Positions 10,600-23,115 of a stretch of 64,000 nucleotides of DNA are shown in pieces (positions within the stretch are counted from its first letter, which is position 1; each line of letters begins with the position of its first letter). The notes beneath the pieces are model-generated. The model did not search any database. It worked only from the letters and a program-made list of their open reading frames with translations, and was not told the DNA's origin. The DNA comes from Entomoplasma freundtii. GTDB lineage: Bacteria > Bacillota_I > Bacilli_A > Mycoplasmatales > Mycoplasmataceae. The translations under genes and the position numbers were made by a program. The DNA lies in NCBI RefSeq assembly GCF_002804205.1, contig NZ_CP024962.1, forward strand, positions 248,001 to 312,000. Direction: 5' to 3'.

Positions 10600-11280
10600 T
10601 TAAGCACTTTGATTAATTAAAGTTTCGGAAATATCTTCAAATTTACCAGTTCGAATAAAATTCAAGATTTCTTGAATGGCAACTAAATGTTCCCCGGCAC
10701 GTTCGAGGTTGGCAATTTGACGAATTTCGGCCATTAAAGTTTTGGCTTCTTTTTCGCCGTTGACATTTCGAGCTTTTTGGAAGAGTAACAAGTTATATTC
10801 TTTAAATTTATTATTTAAGGTGTTTTGCAACTCTAAAAGATGGTTCTTTTGTTCAAGATTAAAACTATCAGTTAACTTAGCTACCAAATCAAGCATTTGG
10901 ATTAGTAATTCAAACATTTCTGTTAAGGCCACAATTTCTTCAGGGCTTGGTTTGTACTTAATAAAAAACTTACAAGTTCATTTAGCATAATCGGCAATAA
11001 TTTCGATTTCTCGACCGATGAGGATTGAACCTACAGTCAAGCGTAAATCGCTTGCTACCATTTGTTGTTTCGCAAGTTTCCAGAGGGCAACATTTGTAAA
11101 GTCGTTTTGTAAACTATTAATATTGCGCTCATTCGTAATGGCTTCCAATACTAAATCGTAATTACTAGTACGGAGCGCTTCATAAGAAAGGACATATTGA
11201 ATTTTGGTTTCTTCAATTAATTCCTCGATGCGATTTTTAATTTGACGAATATCACTATCTAAAATTTTGTTTAATGACAC
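10600..11280 (-). CDS. phoU: Phosphate signalling/transport accessory protein PhoU
   Basis: 226 residues, all helical in appearance, with one TGA-Trp at 10978. PhoU proteins are metal-binding three-helix-bundle repeats that restrain the Pst transporter. The expected repeat is visible: DLRLTVGSILIGREIEIIADYAKW in the first half and IRQIANLERAGEHLVAIQEI in the second, each carrying the E/D-R-x-x-D/E type metal-binding pattern in part. It is the last gene of the pst cassette on this strand, 99 nt after pstB. No two-component phosphate sensor is seen nearby, so a role in restraining transport is more likely than phosphate signalling (inference). Confidence 0.88.
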
Positions 11281-11379
11281 TTCATTCAGCCTCCTCTATT
11301 TTCCGGTTTGGTTTAAAAACCAAACTGCTTCTATTTTGAAACCAGTTTTCTTTAGAGTTTAAGGCAGTCGTTGGCAATT

Positions 11380-12228
11380 TTATTCGTAACGTCCAGAAAT
11401 AAAATCCTCAGTTCTTTGGTCTTTTGGGTTGGTAAAAAGTTTTTTGGTACGTGAATACTCAATTAAATGGCCTTTCAAGAAAAAGGCAGTCATATCGCTA
11501 ACATGGGTTGCTTGTTGTAAAGAGTGGGTCACTAAAATAATTGTATAATCTTTTTTCAGTTCTAGAATCAGTTCCTCGATTTTTAGTGTCGCAATCGGGT
11601 CTAAAGCAGATGTTGGTTCATCCATAAGTAGAATTTTCGGTCGCATGGCAATTGCGCGGGCAATGCAAAGTCGTTGTTGTTGCCCGCCACTTAAGCCTAA
11701 AGCGGAGGCATTTAAAATATCTTTTACTTCATCCCAAAGTGCTGCCTTTTTAAGGGCATCTTCACAAATTTGATCTAAAATTTTGTGATCTTTGATACCT
11801 TGAAGTTTGGGACCATAAACAACATTATCGTAAATTGATAATGGGAAAGGGTTTGCTTTTTGGAAAACCATCCCCACTTCAGAGCGTAATTCCGGTACAT
11901 CGGTTCGAGGTGAAAAAATGTTATGGTCAAAAACATTGATTTCTCCTTCGTATAAATGGCCAGGAGTCAAATCGTTCATCCGGTTAATCGACCTTAATAA
12001 AGTCGATTTTCCTGATCCTGAAGGACCAATAAAGGCGGTGACATAGTTTTCCCGAATTTTCATATTGATGTCTCAAAGAATCTTGGTTTTGCCTTTATTG
12101 TAAAAAAAGTCAAAGTTTTTAACAGTGATAATTTCTTTCCGTTTCGGAGGAGTGCTTTTAATCCGGGTGGTTTTATCAAGCGTATCTGAATTCTCGTTGT
12201 CTATAACCGCCAATAACTGTTCTTCCAT
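11380..12228 (-). CDS. pstB: Phosphate ABC transporter ATP-binding protein
   Basis: 282 residues, with TGA-Trp in KILWDINM near 12072. The ATPase of the high-affinity phosphate importer. Walker [22 protein letters not shown], with the PstB hallmark SINRMND, then [18 protein letters not shown] (Q-loop), [18 protein letters not shown] (signature), [16 protein letters not shown] (Walker B) and VTHSLQQA (switch His). The start at 12228 is placed just 3 nt after the pstCA stop with a strong AAGGAGG inside the end of that gene; a 35-residue polar N-terminal extension results. Confidence 0.96.
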
Positions 12229-12231
12229 GGA

Positions 12232-14520
12232 TTAAATTTCCTCCTTCTTTTTAATTTTATTAAACTTTTGCCGTCTTTCGCGTCAAGCTTGATAAGTTTC
12301 TTTTATGTGTTTTCAACTTAGTCTCAATTTTAATCATTTTCCAAAATATTTAACACGTTTTTTGAAATTTCTTCATGAAGCGCGTTGACGAATTCGTCAA
12401 CGTTCAAAACTAAAGCTTTGGAACTTGTGGGATATATTTTTCATTTTTGCTTTTAAGGTGACTAAATGAGAACCGGACGAATCATTATTTTTCGTAAAGA
12501 AGGTAGCGATTTTCTGGATTCCAATATTCAAAGCAAAGACCAAAAGCACGGTAATGAGCGCAAGCAAATAAATTGATTCTTGGCCTTTTCCTGGTTGAGC
12601 TTCCGCAGCAAGCATATAAATGGCAGTTGTTAAAGTGGCGCCTTGACTTAAGAAACCTTCGGCAGGCATTCTAATAGCGGTTCCTAATGTTAGATAGACA
12701 GGGGCTGATTCCCCAATGATGCGGGCCATCGCTAAAATGATTCCTGTCATTAAACCTTCCCGCGCGTATGGCAAAATGATACGGAAAAGTTGTTGTAAAT
12801 TTGTCATTCCCAACCCCGCTCCGGCTTCGCGGTAACCTTCAGGGACACTTGAGAGCGCATCTTCAAAGTTGGTAATCAACATTGGCAAGATAACGATAGT
12901 CATCGTTAATGAGGAGGCAAAAATACTAAACGGTAGTTTTAGTAACACGATAAATACTTGCAACCCAAAAATTCCGAAAATAATTGATGGCGTTGATGAT
13001 AAGAGATTAATGATAAAACGTAAACTTTTGGTAACTCATGAAGCAGGGTTAGCATATTCAAAAAGATAAATAGCAGCAGCTAAAGCTAACGGAATAGCGA
13101 AGAATAGGGTAGCTACTACTAAAAGTATTGTGGTGAACAAAGCGGCGAAAATTCCGTCTTGACCATTAATACTAATAAAGGCTGATGGTGTTCCTAGTGC
13201 AATTAAACCCTTGATAATAATCGTTCCCAAAATTCAAATAATGAAAAATAAGACGATAGCTACTGAAAGACCCATTAGGAAAAGCATCATGATTGAATAA
13301 GCTTTTTTTCAAAATTTATTTTTGGTTTTTAAATTAACCATCATTCCTAATTCGGTTGCTGAATAAGTGGGGTGATAACTTTTTAAGTCCTCATCTTGAT
13401 TATGACTAGAGGCTAAAAGCGGTTTTTTAAAATGAACGGTTTTAATTTGTCGTTTGCTCTTCGTTTGCTCTACCTTTTGTCTTTTTTGCACCGCCATTTC
13501 TTCATTAGCGATTTTTAATTGTGCTTTTTGACGTAATTTATTAGCACGTTGACTATGTGAACGACTGATGTTTGAAAGCATCAAAACCGTTAAATTGATT
13601 AAAAAGACCATAATGAATAAAAAAGTAGCAATAGCAAATAGCGCAGCTTTATGCTGTGAACTTGAGGTCTCCGAGATTTCTAGTCCAATAGTGGAAGCTA
13701 AAGTTCGGATTGAAGAAAACAAGAAACCAGAGAAACTACTATTATCAAAACCACCAGAGGCATTTCCAGCAATCATCATAATCGCCATTGTTTCACCAAT
13801 AACACGCGAAATTCCTAAAATAACAGCGGTAATGATTTTCGTTGACGCTGATCGCAGAATAATTGTAAAAGCGGTTTTTTCACGACTAATCCCTAAGGCT
13901 AAACTACCATAACGATAACCTTCCGGCACACTTTTTAAAGCATTGTAGCTTAGGCTGACCATCGTTGGTATCGCCATAAAGGTCATTGTTAACGCGGCGA
14001 CCATTAAATTATCATTTGAAGGGGCACCCATTAAACGAAATAAAGCCCCGATATATTCACGAGCAAAAAGACCAAAAACGACAGAAGGAATTCCAGCTAA
14101 CAACTGAATTAAGGTAATGGCGATTTTTTGACCTCGTTTTGAGAGGTATTCGATAATGAAAACTGTTGAGAAAATTGTGAGTGGGACTGCAAAAAGCATG
14201 GTGATGAATAATAACATCAAAGTCATCCCGATAATCATCCCAATCCCGAACTGATTATCCTTAGGCTTTCAATTTGCGGTAAAAATAAATTTTCAAAAAC
14301 TAGTATAACGATACATTGGGACTGAACTATAAATGATATAACCAATCAAAAAGAAAATTAAAGCAACAATCAAAATAGTGAGAACATAAATTAAAACTTT
14401 GAAAGAAATAGCATTAATGGCTCTTTTTTTCGCTTTTGCTGTGGCGACATCAAAATTTTTTGGTTCTTTAGGCGGCGTTAAAACCGGATTTGGCGATTTT
14501 TTTTGATGTATTATTGCCAT
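12232..14520 (-). CDS. pstCA: Fused phosphate ABC transporter permease PstC-PstA
   Basis: One frame of 762 residues containing both permease subunits, with TGA-Trp at 14293, near 14264, 13309, 13234, 13036 and four to six more at the C-terminal end. The first half (residues about 45-290) has the EAA-type loop PEGYRYGSLALGISREKTAF; the second (about 400-690) has PEGYREAGAGLGMTNLQQLF. A charged linker of about 80 residues joins them, and a Lys/Arg-rich tail of about 60 residues ends the protein. PstC and PstA are separate in most bacteria. Its start overlaps the pstS end by 10 nt, and pstB follows within 3 nt, so the cassette is one operon. Confidence 0.92.
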
Positions 14521-15677
14521 TGTTTACCTCGTTGCCAATTCTCCAATTGGTAAAATTCGTTTATATGAAAAATAAAATAAAATTCCGCATTTGGTTGTGG
14601 TAAATTTTTGATTTCATTAATGATTTGTTGGGATAAACCTTCTTCTTTATAGATATCTTTTACTGCTGGACTCGTTGCAAACCAGTAAACAAATTTTAAA
14701 ATATCGGTCATCTTTTTATTTTGGGGATTGTTATGAAGCAACGCATTAAAAGGTCTTGTTAAAGGATAAGGTTTTCCTTCAGGATTAAGGGCTCCATCGT
14801 TTTTTACATCCCAAATTGAGCCACCCTTATGAATGAAAACGCTTTGGAGGTTTTTATATTTGTAAATATTTTGGGCATAACCCATTGAAACATATCCAAA
14901 CGCTCCAGGTGATTTAGAAATTTGGTAAAAAATACTTCCGTTATTACCATAAATGTTGGTGGCTCCTCCGGGTTTTACACCATTAGTTAATTTTTCAAAT
15001 GATGATCAAGTTCCTGAACCGGGAGTTGATGAATAAGGTTGAACATATAATTTTTTATTAACTTTCTCTAAGGCTCCGACATCAATATCATCCATTGGGA
15101 AAAATTTTGCTAAATCATACCAAGAAATTAAGTCATCAGGATTATTGTGCTCATAGATTTTTTTTAACAAAGTATTACTTACTAACTTATTGTCATCCGT
15201 TAAATTAAATTGGATATTATGAAACATTTCTGGAGTGAGTCCAGTTCTATCAATATTGTAGATAAACACAAGGGGGTCGTTAGCAAAATTAAGATAAAAA
15301 AAACCTTCGCCTTTACTTTGCATTTTTTCGATAAAAGCAGTTTCGCTTAGGTTACCAGCGCCATCTAAGAAATCATCAAGAGTGATTTGTTTCACTTCTT
15401 GGTCAAAATCTTCTTGAGGAACATCTTTTGAGATAAAGGCTACTTCATAAACGTGTTTTTTTAAATTAGTGATTCCGGTATTACTTCCAGTTGAAGAATA
15501 AATAAACTTTTTCTTTTTCTCTTTTTGGTAGCGAATCGTTATTTTTTGCATCAAAGGGTCAACGCTAGCAGACCCTCCAATATCAATAATGTCGTGCGGA
15601 ATAGCCAAGGTTCAAATTCATAAACCAAGGATAATTGATAACAAAAAAGAAAATGTTATCAAAAATTTTTTATTCAT
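14511..15677 (-). CDS. pstS: Phosphate-binding protein PstS
   Basis: 388 residues with TGA-Trp at 15632, 15638 and 15006. Binds extracellular phosphate and delivers it to PstCA. The N-terminus MNKKFLITFSFLLSIILGLW is a signal or anchor segment without a lipobox Cys, unlike many mollicute solute-binding proteins. Phosphate-site motifs are GGSASVDPLM, SSTGSNTGI, and PYSSTPGSGTW. GGAGAG precedes the ATG at 15677. First gene of pstS-pstCA-pstB-phoU. It probably stays tethered to the membrane by its uncleaved N-terminus (inference). Confidence 0.9.
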
Positions 15678-15743
15678 TTAAATCTCTCCGGTTAAATTAA
15701 TTAAATTCATTATAACAAAATCTCCAACTAACCCTCAATTTTT

Positions 15744-18722
15744 TTAAGCGGTCACTTGTTGCTCAGAGATTCCTAATTGTTTTGCTTCTACTAACTTGAT
15801 CTTGACCATTTTCGTGACTCCTTGGGTCTCCATGGTAACTCCGTAAAGAATATCGCAGTTTTCCATCGTTCCTTCACGATGAGTCACGATTAAAAATTGG
15901 CTATCTTTAGTAAAATGGCGAACATATCGAGCAAACCGTTCGACATTGGCTGGGTCCAATGGAGCTTCAGCTTCATCTAAAATCACAAGTGGTAATGGAC
16001 GAACTTTTAAAATCGAAAAAAGCACCGAAAGGGCAACGAGGGATTTTTCACCACCTGATAAAAGGTTGATGTTGGTAATTTTTTTCCCTGGAGGATTAAC
16101 ACGAATCTCGATTCCGGTTTCTAAAATATTGTCCGGATCAGTGTATTTTAAATTAGCATCACCACCGCCAAAAAGTTTTTGGAAAACTTCTGGTAGGACA
16201 GTATTAACGTCATCAACAACTTGTTTGAATTGGGTTTCCATTTCTTGGTCAATACTTTTAATAATATTTTCGAAGTTTTTCATCCCTTGGAAAAGACTTT
16301 CAAGTTCTTGCTTAAAGTAATCATAACGTTCTTTTTCAGTCTGATATTCAGCAATGGAATCGTAATTAACATTTCCTAAATTTCTTAGTTCTTGGATTAA
16401 AATACTAATTCTTTCACGAACTTTTTCCTCATCAGTAAAGCCTTCAACCTTTTGGTTCAAGACTGTTTCTAGGGTTAAACCATAGTCAGCTTGGAGTTTA
16501 GCTAATTTAGCACTATTATCTTTTTCAATTAACGTTAGTTCTTGTTGTGCCGAAGTTAAATGACTACGCTTGTTATTTAAAATTTCTCGCTTTGCTTGAT
16601 TGGCTGTATTTAACTCTTGTTGACGTTCAGCATATTTATTTTTAGCCAAAGTAATCTTGTTAATGTGATTTTGCAAATCATCACGTTGACTTTCGCATTT
16701 AAGAATTTCTTTTGCTAACCTTACTGACGCAAGTGTTTGTTGGGCTTGGCTTGAATTACCTAATAAACTTTTTCCAGTTAAAGCTAAATATTGGTTATTT
16801 AAATCTTGAAGTTGCTTTTGATATTGCTGAATTTGGTGATTACCGATACTAATTCGTGATTGACATTCATTAACCTCGTCACGAAGGCCATCACGAGCAA
16901 TTTTAGTTTCGTGTAGGGCTTGACCTTTAATTTTAAGAGCTTCATAAAGATTGGCTAATTGGTTTTCTAAGTCAACTAAATTACTTTCTTGACCTCTAGG
17001 CGTCTGAAAAAGATTTGACGTCTTGTTTTGGCCTCCAACAATCGCTCCACGTGGCAAAATTCTATCGCCAGTCAAACTAACGATATTAAAACGATTTTGA
17101 ATTGTTTGGGCCATTTGGATAGCGTCATCATACTCGTTAACGACAATTACCGTACCTAAGGCATAATCCAAAGCTATTTGGTACTCCGCTTTAATTTTTA
17201 CTATTTGGTTAGCAAAGCCAAGAAAGCCCTTTTGATTAGCAATCATTGTTGCTGTTGAGCCGGTAATTGTGGAAGGAGTTAAGGTATCCAAAGGTAAAAA
17301 AGTGACTCTACCAAGTTGGTTGGTTCGCAAAAAATTTACTGAGGCTTTGACATCCGCATTTGTGCGCATCACAATGGCGTTTAAAGTATTAGCGATAACA
17401 GCAGAAATAGCGATTTGGTATTGTTCATCAACGCTTACCAAATCCTTTAAAGAACCAATCACTCCGGGAAGATTTTTTTGGTTATTAATAATGGCTTGAT
17501 AACCTTGACTTTTATCAAACCCGCGAACTTTTTGGTTTCGAAGTTGAGTCAGACGATAGGTTAGTGGACCTTCTGTATTTTGCAATTGTTCCAATTCTTG
17601 CCGCAAGTTTTGGTATTTGTTGTTAACAGCATCATATTGTTCGTTTAAGCGGTCAAAATTATTTTTCGCTTCACGAATTCGATCTGTTTCCATTTGTTGA
17701 GCATTTTTAATATTGGCGAAATCTCTTTGGGTTTTATCGGCTTGGAGATTTGCAAAACTATTATTTTGTTTTTGTTGGTTTTCGTGTTCTTCGGCTGCAG
17801 TTTTCTGAATTTTTAAGTCGCTGATTTTCTCAACAAGTTTTTGAAAGTCCTGATTTAAATTGCTAATCGTATTACCTGATAAACTATTATCCTTAAGAAG
17901 TTCATTTAATTCTGTTTCTGATTGTTGTAAATCATTAGTTAATTGACGAACTTCAGTTTCTATGTTTGGCAAAAATTCCATAATTTCGCCAATTCGTTTT
18001 TGGTAACTTTGGACATCTAAAGTCAAAATAGACTTTTCAAATTGTTGGAGCTCGGTCTTTTTGGCTTCCGCTAAACGCGCTTTATGAGCTTGGCGTTCTA
18101 AATTAGGTAAACGTTTTTCAATTTCAAGCGTTAAATCATTTGCCCGGTGATAATTTTCCATAGCCTTAATTAATTTCGTTTGGGCTTCTCGTTTGCGGCG
18201 TTTATATTTAGCAACCCCAGCTGCTTCATCAAAAATTTCCCGACGTTCATCAGGCTTTGCTTCAGCAAATTTAGAAATCGTTCCTTGAGAAATTATGGCA
18301 ATACTTGATTTTGTTAAGCCAGTTTCTAAAGCCAAATCTTGGATTTCTTTTAATTTTACTCGTTCATTATTAATATAAAAATCGCTATCACGAGTTTTCT
18401 TATTAAAACGACGAGTGATTTCGACTAAAGGGGTAGCCCATTTTTGAAAAACATTCGTACTATTGTCAAAAACTAAGGTTACTTCAGCAGTTTCCTGAGG
18501 AGGTAAATTAGCACTTCCTGAAAAGACGACATCATCAAGACCAGCTCCACGAAGTGATTTTGATGATTGTTCGCCTAAGGCTCAACGAATGGCATCAGTA
18601 ATGTTTGATTTTCCACTTCCATTCGGACCAACAATGCCCACCATCTCATGAGTAAAATCTAGAACTGTTAATTCGGCAAATGATTTAAAACCGTGTGCGC
18701 GAATTTGTTTTAAAAACAACAT
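15744..18722 (-). CDS. smc: Chromosome segregation ATPase SMC
   Basis: 992 residues with TGA-Trp near 18583 and 18439. SMC dimers organise and separate sister chromosomes together with ScpA/ScpB. Walker [10 protein letters not shown] is at residues 32-39; two long coiled coils flank a hinge with [12 protein letters not shown] and GLVGGQNK-like blocks around the middle; signature [13 protein letters not shown] and Walker [20 protein letters not shown] are near the end. The start at 18722 gives [19 protein letters not shown], the family consensus. It is somewhat shorter than the usual 1,150-1,190 residues, mainly in the coils. rnc lies 78 nt upstream, as in Bacillus. Confidence 0.96.
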
Positions 18723-18799
18723 AGCTCTCTCCTTAATTTAGTATTCAAATTGTATGCCATTTGAATAATTCTTAAATCTTCTTGAAAAAATTCAGTCTA

Positions 18800-19522
18800 T
18801 TATTTGGACTTTGATATTTTTGCCTCTTTTTTGGTGATGTTTTTCATTTTCGACAAACAATCTTGGGCTGCTGCTTGTTCGGCTTGCGCTTTAGAAAAGC
18901 CTTTACCAATTCCAAATTTTTGGTTATCAAGTTGAATTGAGATTGTATACTCGGTACGATTTTCGCTTGGGAAAACTTCCTGGCTTTCCAAGACATATTT
19001 TAAATCATGACGATTTTCCGCTTGCAAAAGTTCTTGAAGTTCTGATTTATAATCGTAAGTTTTATTTTTAAATTCAGCTTTATCCATAATTTTAAAAAGT
19101 GTACTTTGCAATCACTTCAAGGTTTTGGCTTCACCTTGATCTAAGTAAATAGCGCCAGTTAAAGATTCAAATACATCAGCTAAGATGGAGTCTTTATCAA
19201 AACCACGGCTATTAATTTCTCCCTGACCTAAACGGATATATTTCCCAATGTTTAATGATCGGGCTACTTCAGCAAGACTTTCTTCGCGAACAAGATTAGA
19301 ACGATTTTTTGTTAATTTACCTTCAGGCCATTTTGGATAATTTTGAAAAAAGTAAAGGCTCGCATATTTTTGCAAAACAGCATCCCCTAAAAATTCTAAG
19401 CGTTGGTAAGTGTAATCAAGATGTTTTTCGTTGGCAAAGGAATTATGAGTCAAAGCCTCATCATAGAAGTGCCGATTTTTAATTTTGATTCCGTAGTGAT
19501 TAAGGAATTCTTCAAAACTCAT
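18800..19522 (-). CDS. rnc: Ribonuclease III
   Basis: 240 residues, TGA-Trp at 19112. Cuts double-stranded RNA, including rRNA precursors. The catalytic motif [15 protein letters not shown] and the second acidic block [18 protein letters not shown] hold the Mg-binding Glu and Asp residues. The C-terminal dsRNA-binding domain runs from about residue 155 ([10 protein letters not shown]) to [16 protein letters not shown]. The start lies 2 nt after the plsX stop, so the two genes are coupled; GGAGG lies inside the end of plsX. Confidence 0.95.
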
Positions 19523-19524
19523 TA

Positions 19525-20529
19525 TTAACTTTCGACCTCCATTTTTGTTTTTATTTTAGCTAAGACATCGCCTTGGATGGCTTCATAAGTCATTCTTAAC
19601 GTTGAACCAAATGCTTGCTCATCACTTGAACCATGGGATTTGAAAACAACGCCGTTTACTCCCAATAAAATTGCACCAGCATAATTTTTATAGTCAAACT
19701 TTGTGCCAACTTCTTTGAAGGCCTTTTTTAGAAATAAGGCTGGAATTTTACGAATTAAGCTTTTTGTCAAGGTTGTTTTAATTACTTTCATTAAGTTCTT
19801 TAAAGCACCTTCCATCGCTTTTAAAGCAATGTTGCCACTAAAACCATCAGTAACGATAATATCGGTTGACCCACTAATCATTTCACGAGCCTCAATATTA
19901 CCTTGAAAATTAAGTTTTTGATCAGCTTTCAAAAGTTCGTAAGCTTCACGATGAACATCTTTACCTTTAGACTTTTCTTCGCCAATATTCAAAAGAGAAA
20001 CACGTGGTCTTTCTTGATGAAGAACAGTTTGGGCATAAATCGTAGCCATTTTGGCAAAGTTATAAAGATCTTGAGCACTATTATCTGTATTGGCTCCAGC
20101 ATCTAAAAAGAGGACAGTATGATTTTCAACAATTGTTGGTCAAGTAGGCATAAAACCAGGTTTACCAACTCCTTCAAACTCTCCTAAGATAAAATGGGCT
20201 CCCGCAATAAACGCTGCTGAACTTCCTCCTGTTAACATTCCGTCAACACTTTTATTTTTAACTAATTCTAAAGCTTTCACCAGCGAAGAATCAGGCTTAC
20301 GACGAATATCCATAATTCCGCCATCCATCCCAATAACTTCTGGGGTATCAATTATTTGGTAATTTTTAGGGCAATTTGGCACAGTGGCTAAATGGTTTTC
20401 AATAGCCTTTTGGTTACCAACAAAAAAAATTTCAACATCGTGGTGATTTTGTAAAAAATGTAGACCAGCATTAATGGCTGGGATTAGTCCTTTGTCTGAA
20501 CCCATTACATCAAAAGCAATTTTATGCAT
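19525..20529 (-). CDS. plsX: Phosphate acyltransferase PlsX
   Basis: 334 residues, TGA-Trp at 20138. Forms acyl-phosphate, the donor for the first acylation of glycerol-3-phosphate in membrane lipid synthesis. The start MHKIAFDVMGSDKGLIPAI, GVDGMLTGGSSAAFIAGA-like block, VTDGFSGNIALKAMEG and YAGAILLGVNGVVFKSHGSS are PlsX blocks. Upstream lies the fatty-acid-kinase-like gene fakA, which can supply acyl-phosphate in organisms without fatty acid synthesis. Thus plsX and fakA probably serve uptake and use of external fatty acids, although a terminator separates them. Confidence 0.95.
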
Positions 20530-20583
20530 GCTTGGTTTCTCCTCTGATTTCTTTTTTATTTTATATTTTTCGGTTTTAATTAT

Positions 20584-20611
20584 GAAAAAAAAGCAACGTT
20601 TGGCGTTGCTC
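20584..20611 (-). terminator. Terminator after fakA
   Basis: On the minus strand AGCAACG and CGTTGCT (7 bp) pair around a short loop and are followed by eight T. It starts right after the fakA-like stop codon. Confidence 0.8.
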
Positions 20612-20615
20612 TCTT

Positions 20616-22283
20616 TTACTCAATGCTAATCAAGAAGTTAAAGATTTTTTGACCACCTTCAATAATTTCGTACTCAATATCATAGTTTTCATCAAGATAT
20701 TTACGAAGGTCACTAATACTTTTGGCGTCAGATTCTTGACCGGTAAAAACAGTAATAATTTCTGTGCGGTTTGTAATGTATCGACTTAAGCATTTTTCAA
20801 AAATTACATTAAGTGAAGGTACGCTCATCATAATGTGACCATCAACAATTCCCATATAGTCATCCTTTTTGATAGTAACCCCATCAACCACTGAATCTTT
20901 GGCGGCTTGAGAGATATTAAAGGAAGTGACACTTTTAATTGCCCGCGTTAAATTTGTATTATTTTTTTGTGGACTGGCACTTGGATCAAAGTTCAAAGCA
21001 GATGCCATCCCTTGTTGAATAGTTTTTGTGGGGATTACGAAAACTTTTGACTTATGTTCTTCTTTTTCGGCTTGACGAGCAGTTAATAACACGTTTGAGT
21101 TATTAGGCATGATTAAAACACTTTTGGCATCCACTTGCTCAATGGCTTTTAAGAAATCATTGGTCGAAGGGTTCATCATTGAACCGCCATCAATAGCTAA
21201 ATCAATTCCCAATTCATTTTCAAAATAATATTTTAGTTGTTCACTAGCCACGACAGCAATCGTTGCTTGTTCATTTGCTAAACTTCGTTTAGGAGTTATT
21301 TTAGAGTTTTCGGTTCATTTTGGCATTTTGTTACTTGTTGTTTTTTGAGTCACTTGGCGCTCAGCTTGCAAGTTCATGTTTTCAACCTTCACTGTTTGAA
21401 AATCACCATACTGTTGTAAGAAAATTAAAACTTGACCAGGATTTAAAGCATGAGTATGCACTTTCAAAATATCGTCATCAATGACCACTACACTTGAAGT
21501 ATTTCCATAAAGTTGAAGTTGATCCCGAATAGTATTCACTTGGAGTTTATTTACTCACTCAGGTCTGAGGAGGACGATGGTTTCGGTGCAATAACCAAAC
21601 TCCTTTTCCATTAGGTCCATCGTTAAATTGCCGCCTTCATTGGTTTCTAATTGTGCTAAGCGTGGCGTCACTTTATCGTTAATGACATAATTTGCAATTC
21701 CCTCTAAAAATTTAACTAAGCCATATCCGCCTGAATCAACAACACCAACGTCCTTTAGAGCTTTCAGTAGATTAGGTGTGTTTTCCAAGGATTGGTTAGC
21801 ATATTGAACAATTTTCTTTCAAAATTCTTTGACATCCATGTCATCAGGTAGTTTGTTAGCTTGCTCACTTGTTTCGCGAATAACAGTTAAAATTGTCCCC
21901 TCAATTGGTTTCATTACTGCTTTGTAAGCAATTTCGGTGGCTGCGTTTAGACCTTTTTTTCATTCTTTAGGACTCAAATCTTCAGAATTTTTCATTCCTT
22001 GAGATAAACCTTTTACAATTTGGGAGAAAATGACTCCCGAGTTACCCCTCGCGCCCATGATCAACCCACGTGAAAAAGTGGCCAAAATTTGACCAATTGA
22101 ATCTAACTCCGCATCCTTAATTTCATTAAAACCATTGGTAGCAGTTAGGTTCATATTTGTTCCAGTGTCCCCATCGGGTACAGGAAAAACATTTAATTTA
22201 TCAATATGGGGATAATTGTTATGGAGGTCGTTTACTCCACTAGCAATCATGTTTATTAATTTCTCTTTTTGAGTTGTCTTCAT
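20616..22283 (-). CDS. fakA: DAK-phosphatase family protein, FakA/YloV-like
   Basis: 555 residues with TGA-Trp at 21960, 21819, 21555, 21540 and 21315. FakA phosphorylates fatty acids held by FakB. The N-terminal DhaL-type nucleotide domain shows FPVPDGDTGTNMNLT, whose Asp residues bind Mg-ATP, and FSRGLIMGARGNSGVI; then KDVGVVDSGGYGLVKFLEG; the middle EFGYCTETIVLL and VHTHALNPGQVL; the C-terminal domain has the pattern of YloV. No fakB is seen in the window. Directly preceded by asp23 with a 59-nt gap, as in Bacillus yloU-yloV. Confidence 0.9.
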
Positions 22284-22342
22284 AAGTTAATTTTGTCCCC
22301 TAGATTATCTTTATTTACTTTTTTGGAAAACGCAAAAAAGTT

Positions 22343-22660
22343 TTAGTTTAACAGCATATCGTCCACAACGACATCAACAAGATATTTAGCCGCAAAGTTG
22401 GACATTTTTTCTAATTCATATTTAACACGAATTTGTACTTCGTTGATTACATCTTTAATATTTACGCCACTAATCAAAATCACATGGATTCGAAAACGCG
22501 TAAAGTCATCGGTAGTCATGAATTCAACAGCATTATCAATATTTGCTGTTGCAAGTTTGTGATTATCATCCGGATTGTAATTTGCAAATGAACTTACCCC
22601 CGGAACTGTAATAACAGCTTCTTTAATTACCTTGATAATTGACTTATCAATGTTTTTCAT
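22343..22660 (-). CDS. Asp23/Gls24 family protein
   Basis: 105 residues from the ATG at 22660; an in-frame ATG at 22684 would add eight residues but lies almost on the promoter. The family is a small alpha/beta protein found beside fakA (yloU in Bacillus), of uncertain role, linked to envelope stress in staphylococci. The sequence IIKVIKEAVITVPGVSSFAN near the start and IRVKYELEKMSNFAAKYLVDVVVDD at the end are typical. A possible minus-strand promoter TTGAAA and TATGCT with 18-nt spacing lies just upstream. Confidence 0.82.
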   Translation of the reverse strand: MKNIDKSIIKVIKEAVITVPGVSSFANYNPDDNHKLATANIDNAVEFMTTDDFTRFRIHVILISGVNIKDVINEVQIRVKYELEKMSNFAAKYLVDVVVDDMLLN

Positions 22661-22804
22661 GAAATCACCAACTTTCACTACCATATTTTAGCATAATTGC
22701 TTAAAACTTCTTTTTTCAAATCAAAAGTGCCTAAATCAACCACTTTTGATAACGCAAATCTTCATTTTTTTCAAATAGTTTCTAAAAGCTTACTTTTTTC
22801 TCTC

Positions 22805-22833
22805 TTGCTTTATTTACTTTTTTCAAGTATTAT
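22805..22833 (+). promoter_or_regulatory. Promoter of rpmB
   Basis: TTGCTT at 22805-22810 and TATTAT at 22828-22833 are separated by 17 nt, placing the transcript start about 30 nt before the rpmB ribosome site. It is divergent from the asp23 promoter. Confidence 0.55.
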
Positions 22834-22870
22834 TTGTTAGGTATTGTAGAAATAAAACGAGGTGAAAGAA

Positions 22871-23068
22871 ATGGCAAGAAAAGATTCATTGACAGGAAAA
22901 GCGGCTCTAACTGGGAACTCAAGATCTCACGCTTTAAATGCAACTAAAAGAAAATGAAACCTAAACCTGCAAAAGGTAAAAGTGACTGATGACAAGGGAA
23001 GAGTTTATACAATCAAAGTTTCAGCTCGTACTTTAAAATCTCTAAAGAAACAAGATAAAATCGCCTAG
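22871..23068 (+). CDS. rpmB: 50S ribosomal protein L28
   Basis: 65 residues, including one TGA-Trp in [15 protein letters not shown]. Basic protein of the large ribosomal subunit. The start [20 protein letters not shown] and the end [16 protein letters not shown] fit L28. GAGGTGAAAG precedes the ATG. In Bacillus rpmB also faces away from yloU/asp23, and that divergence is conserved here. A strong terminator follows. Confidence 0.95.
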
Positions 23069-23115
23069 TTATACCTAGTTATAAATTATTAATAATAAAA
23101 ATTTATTTTTTAATA

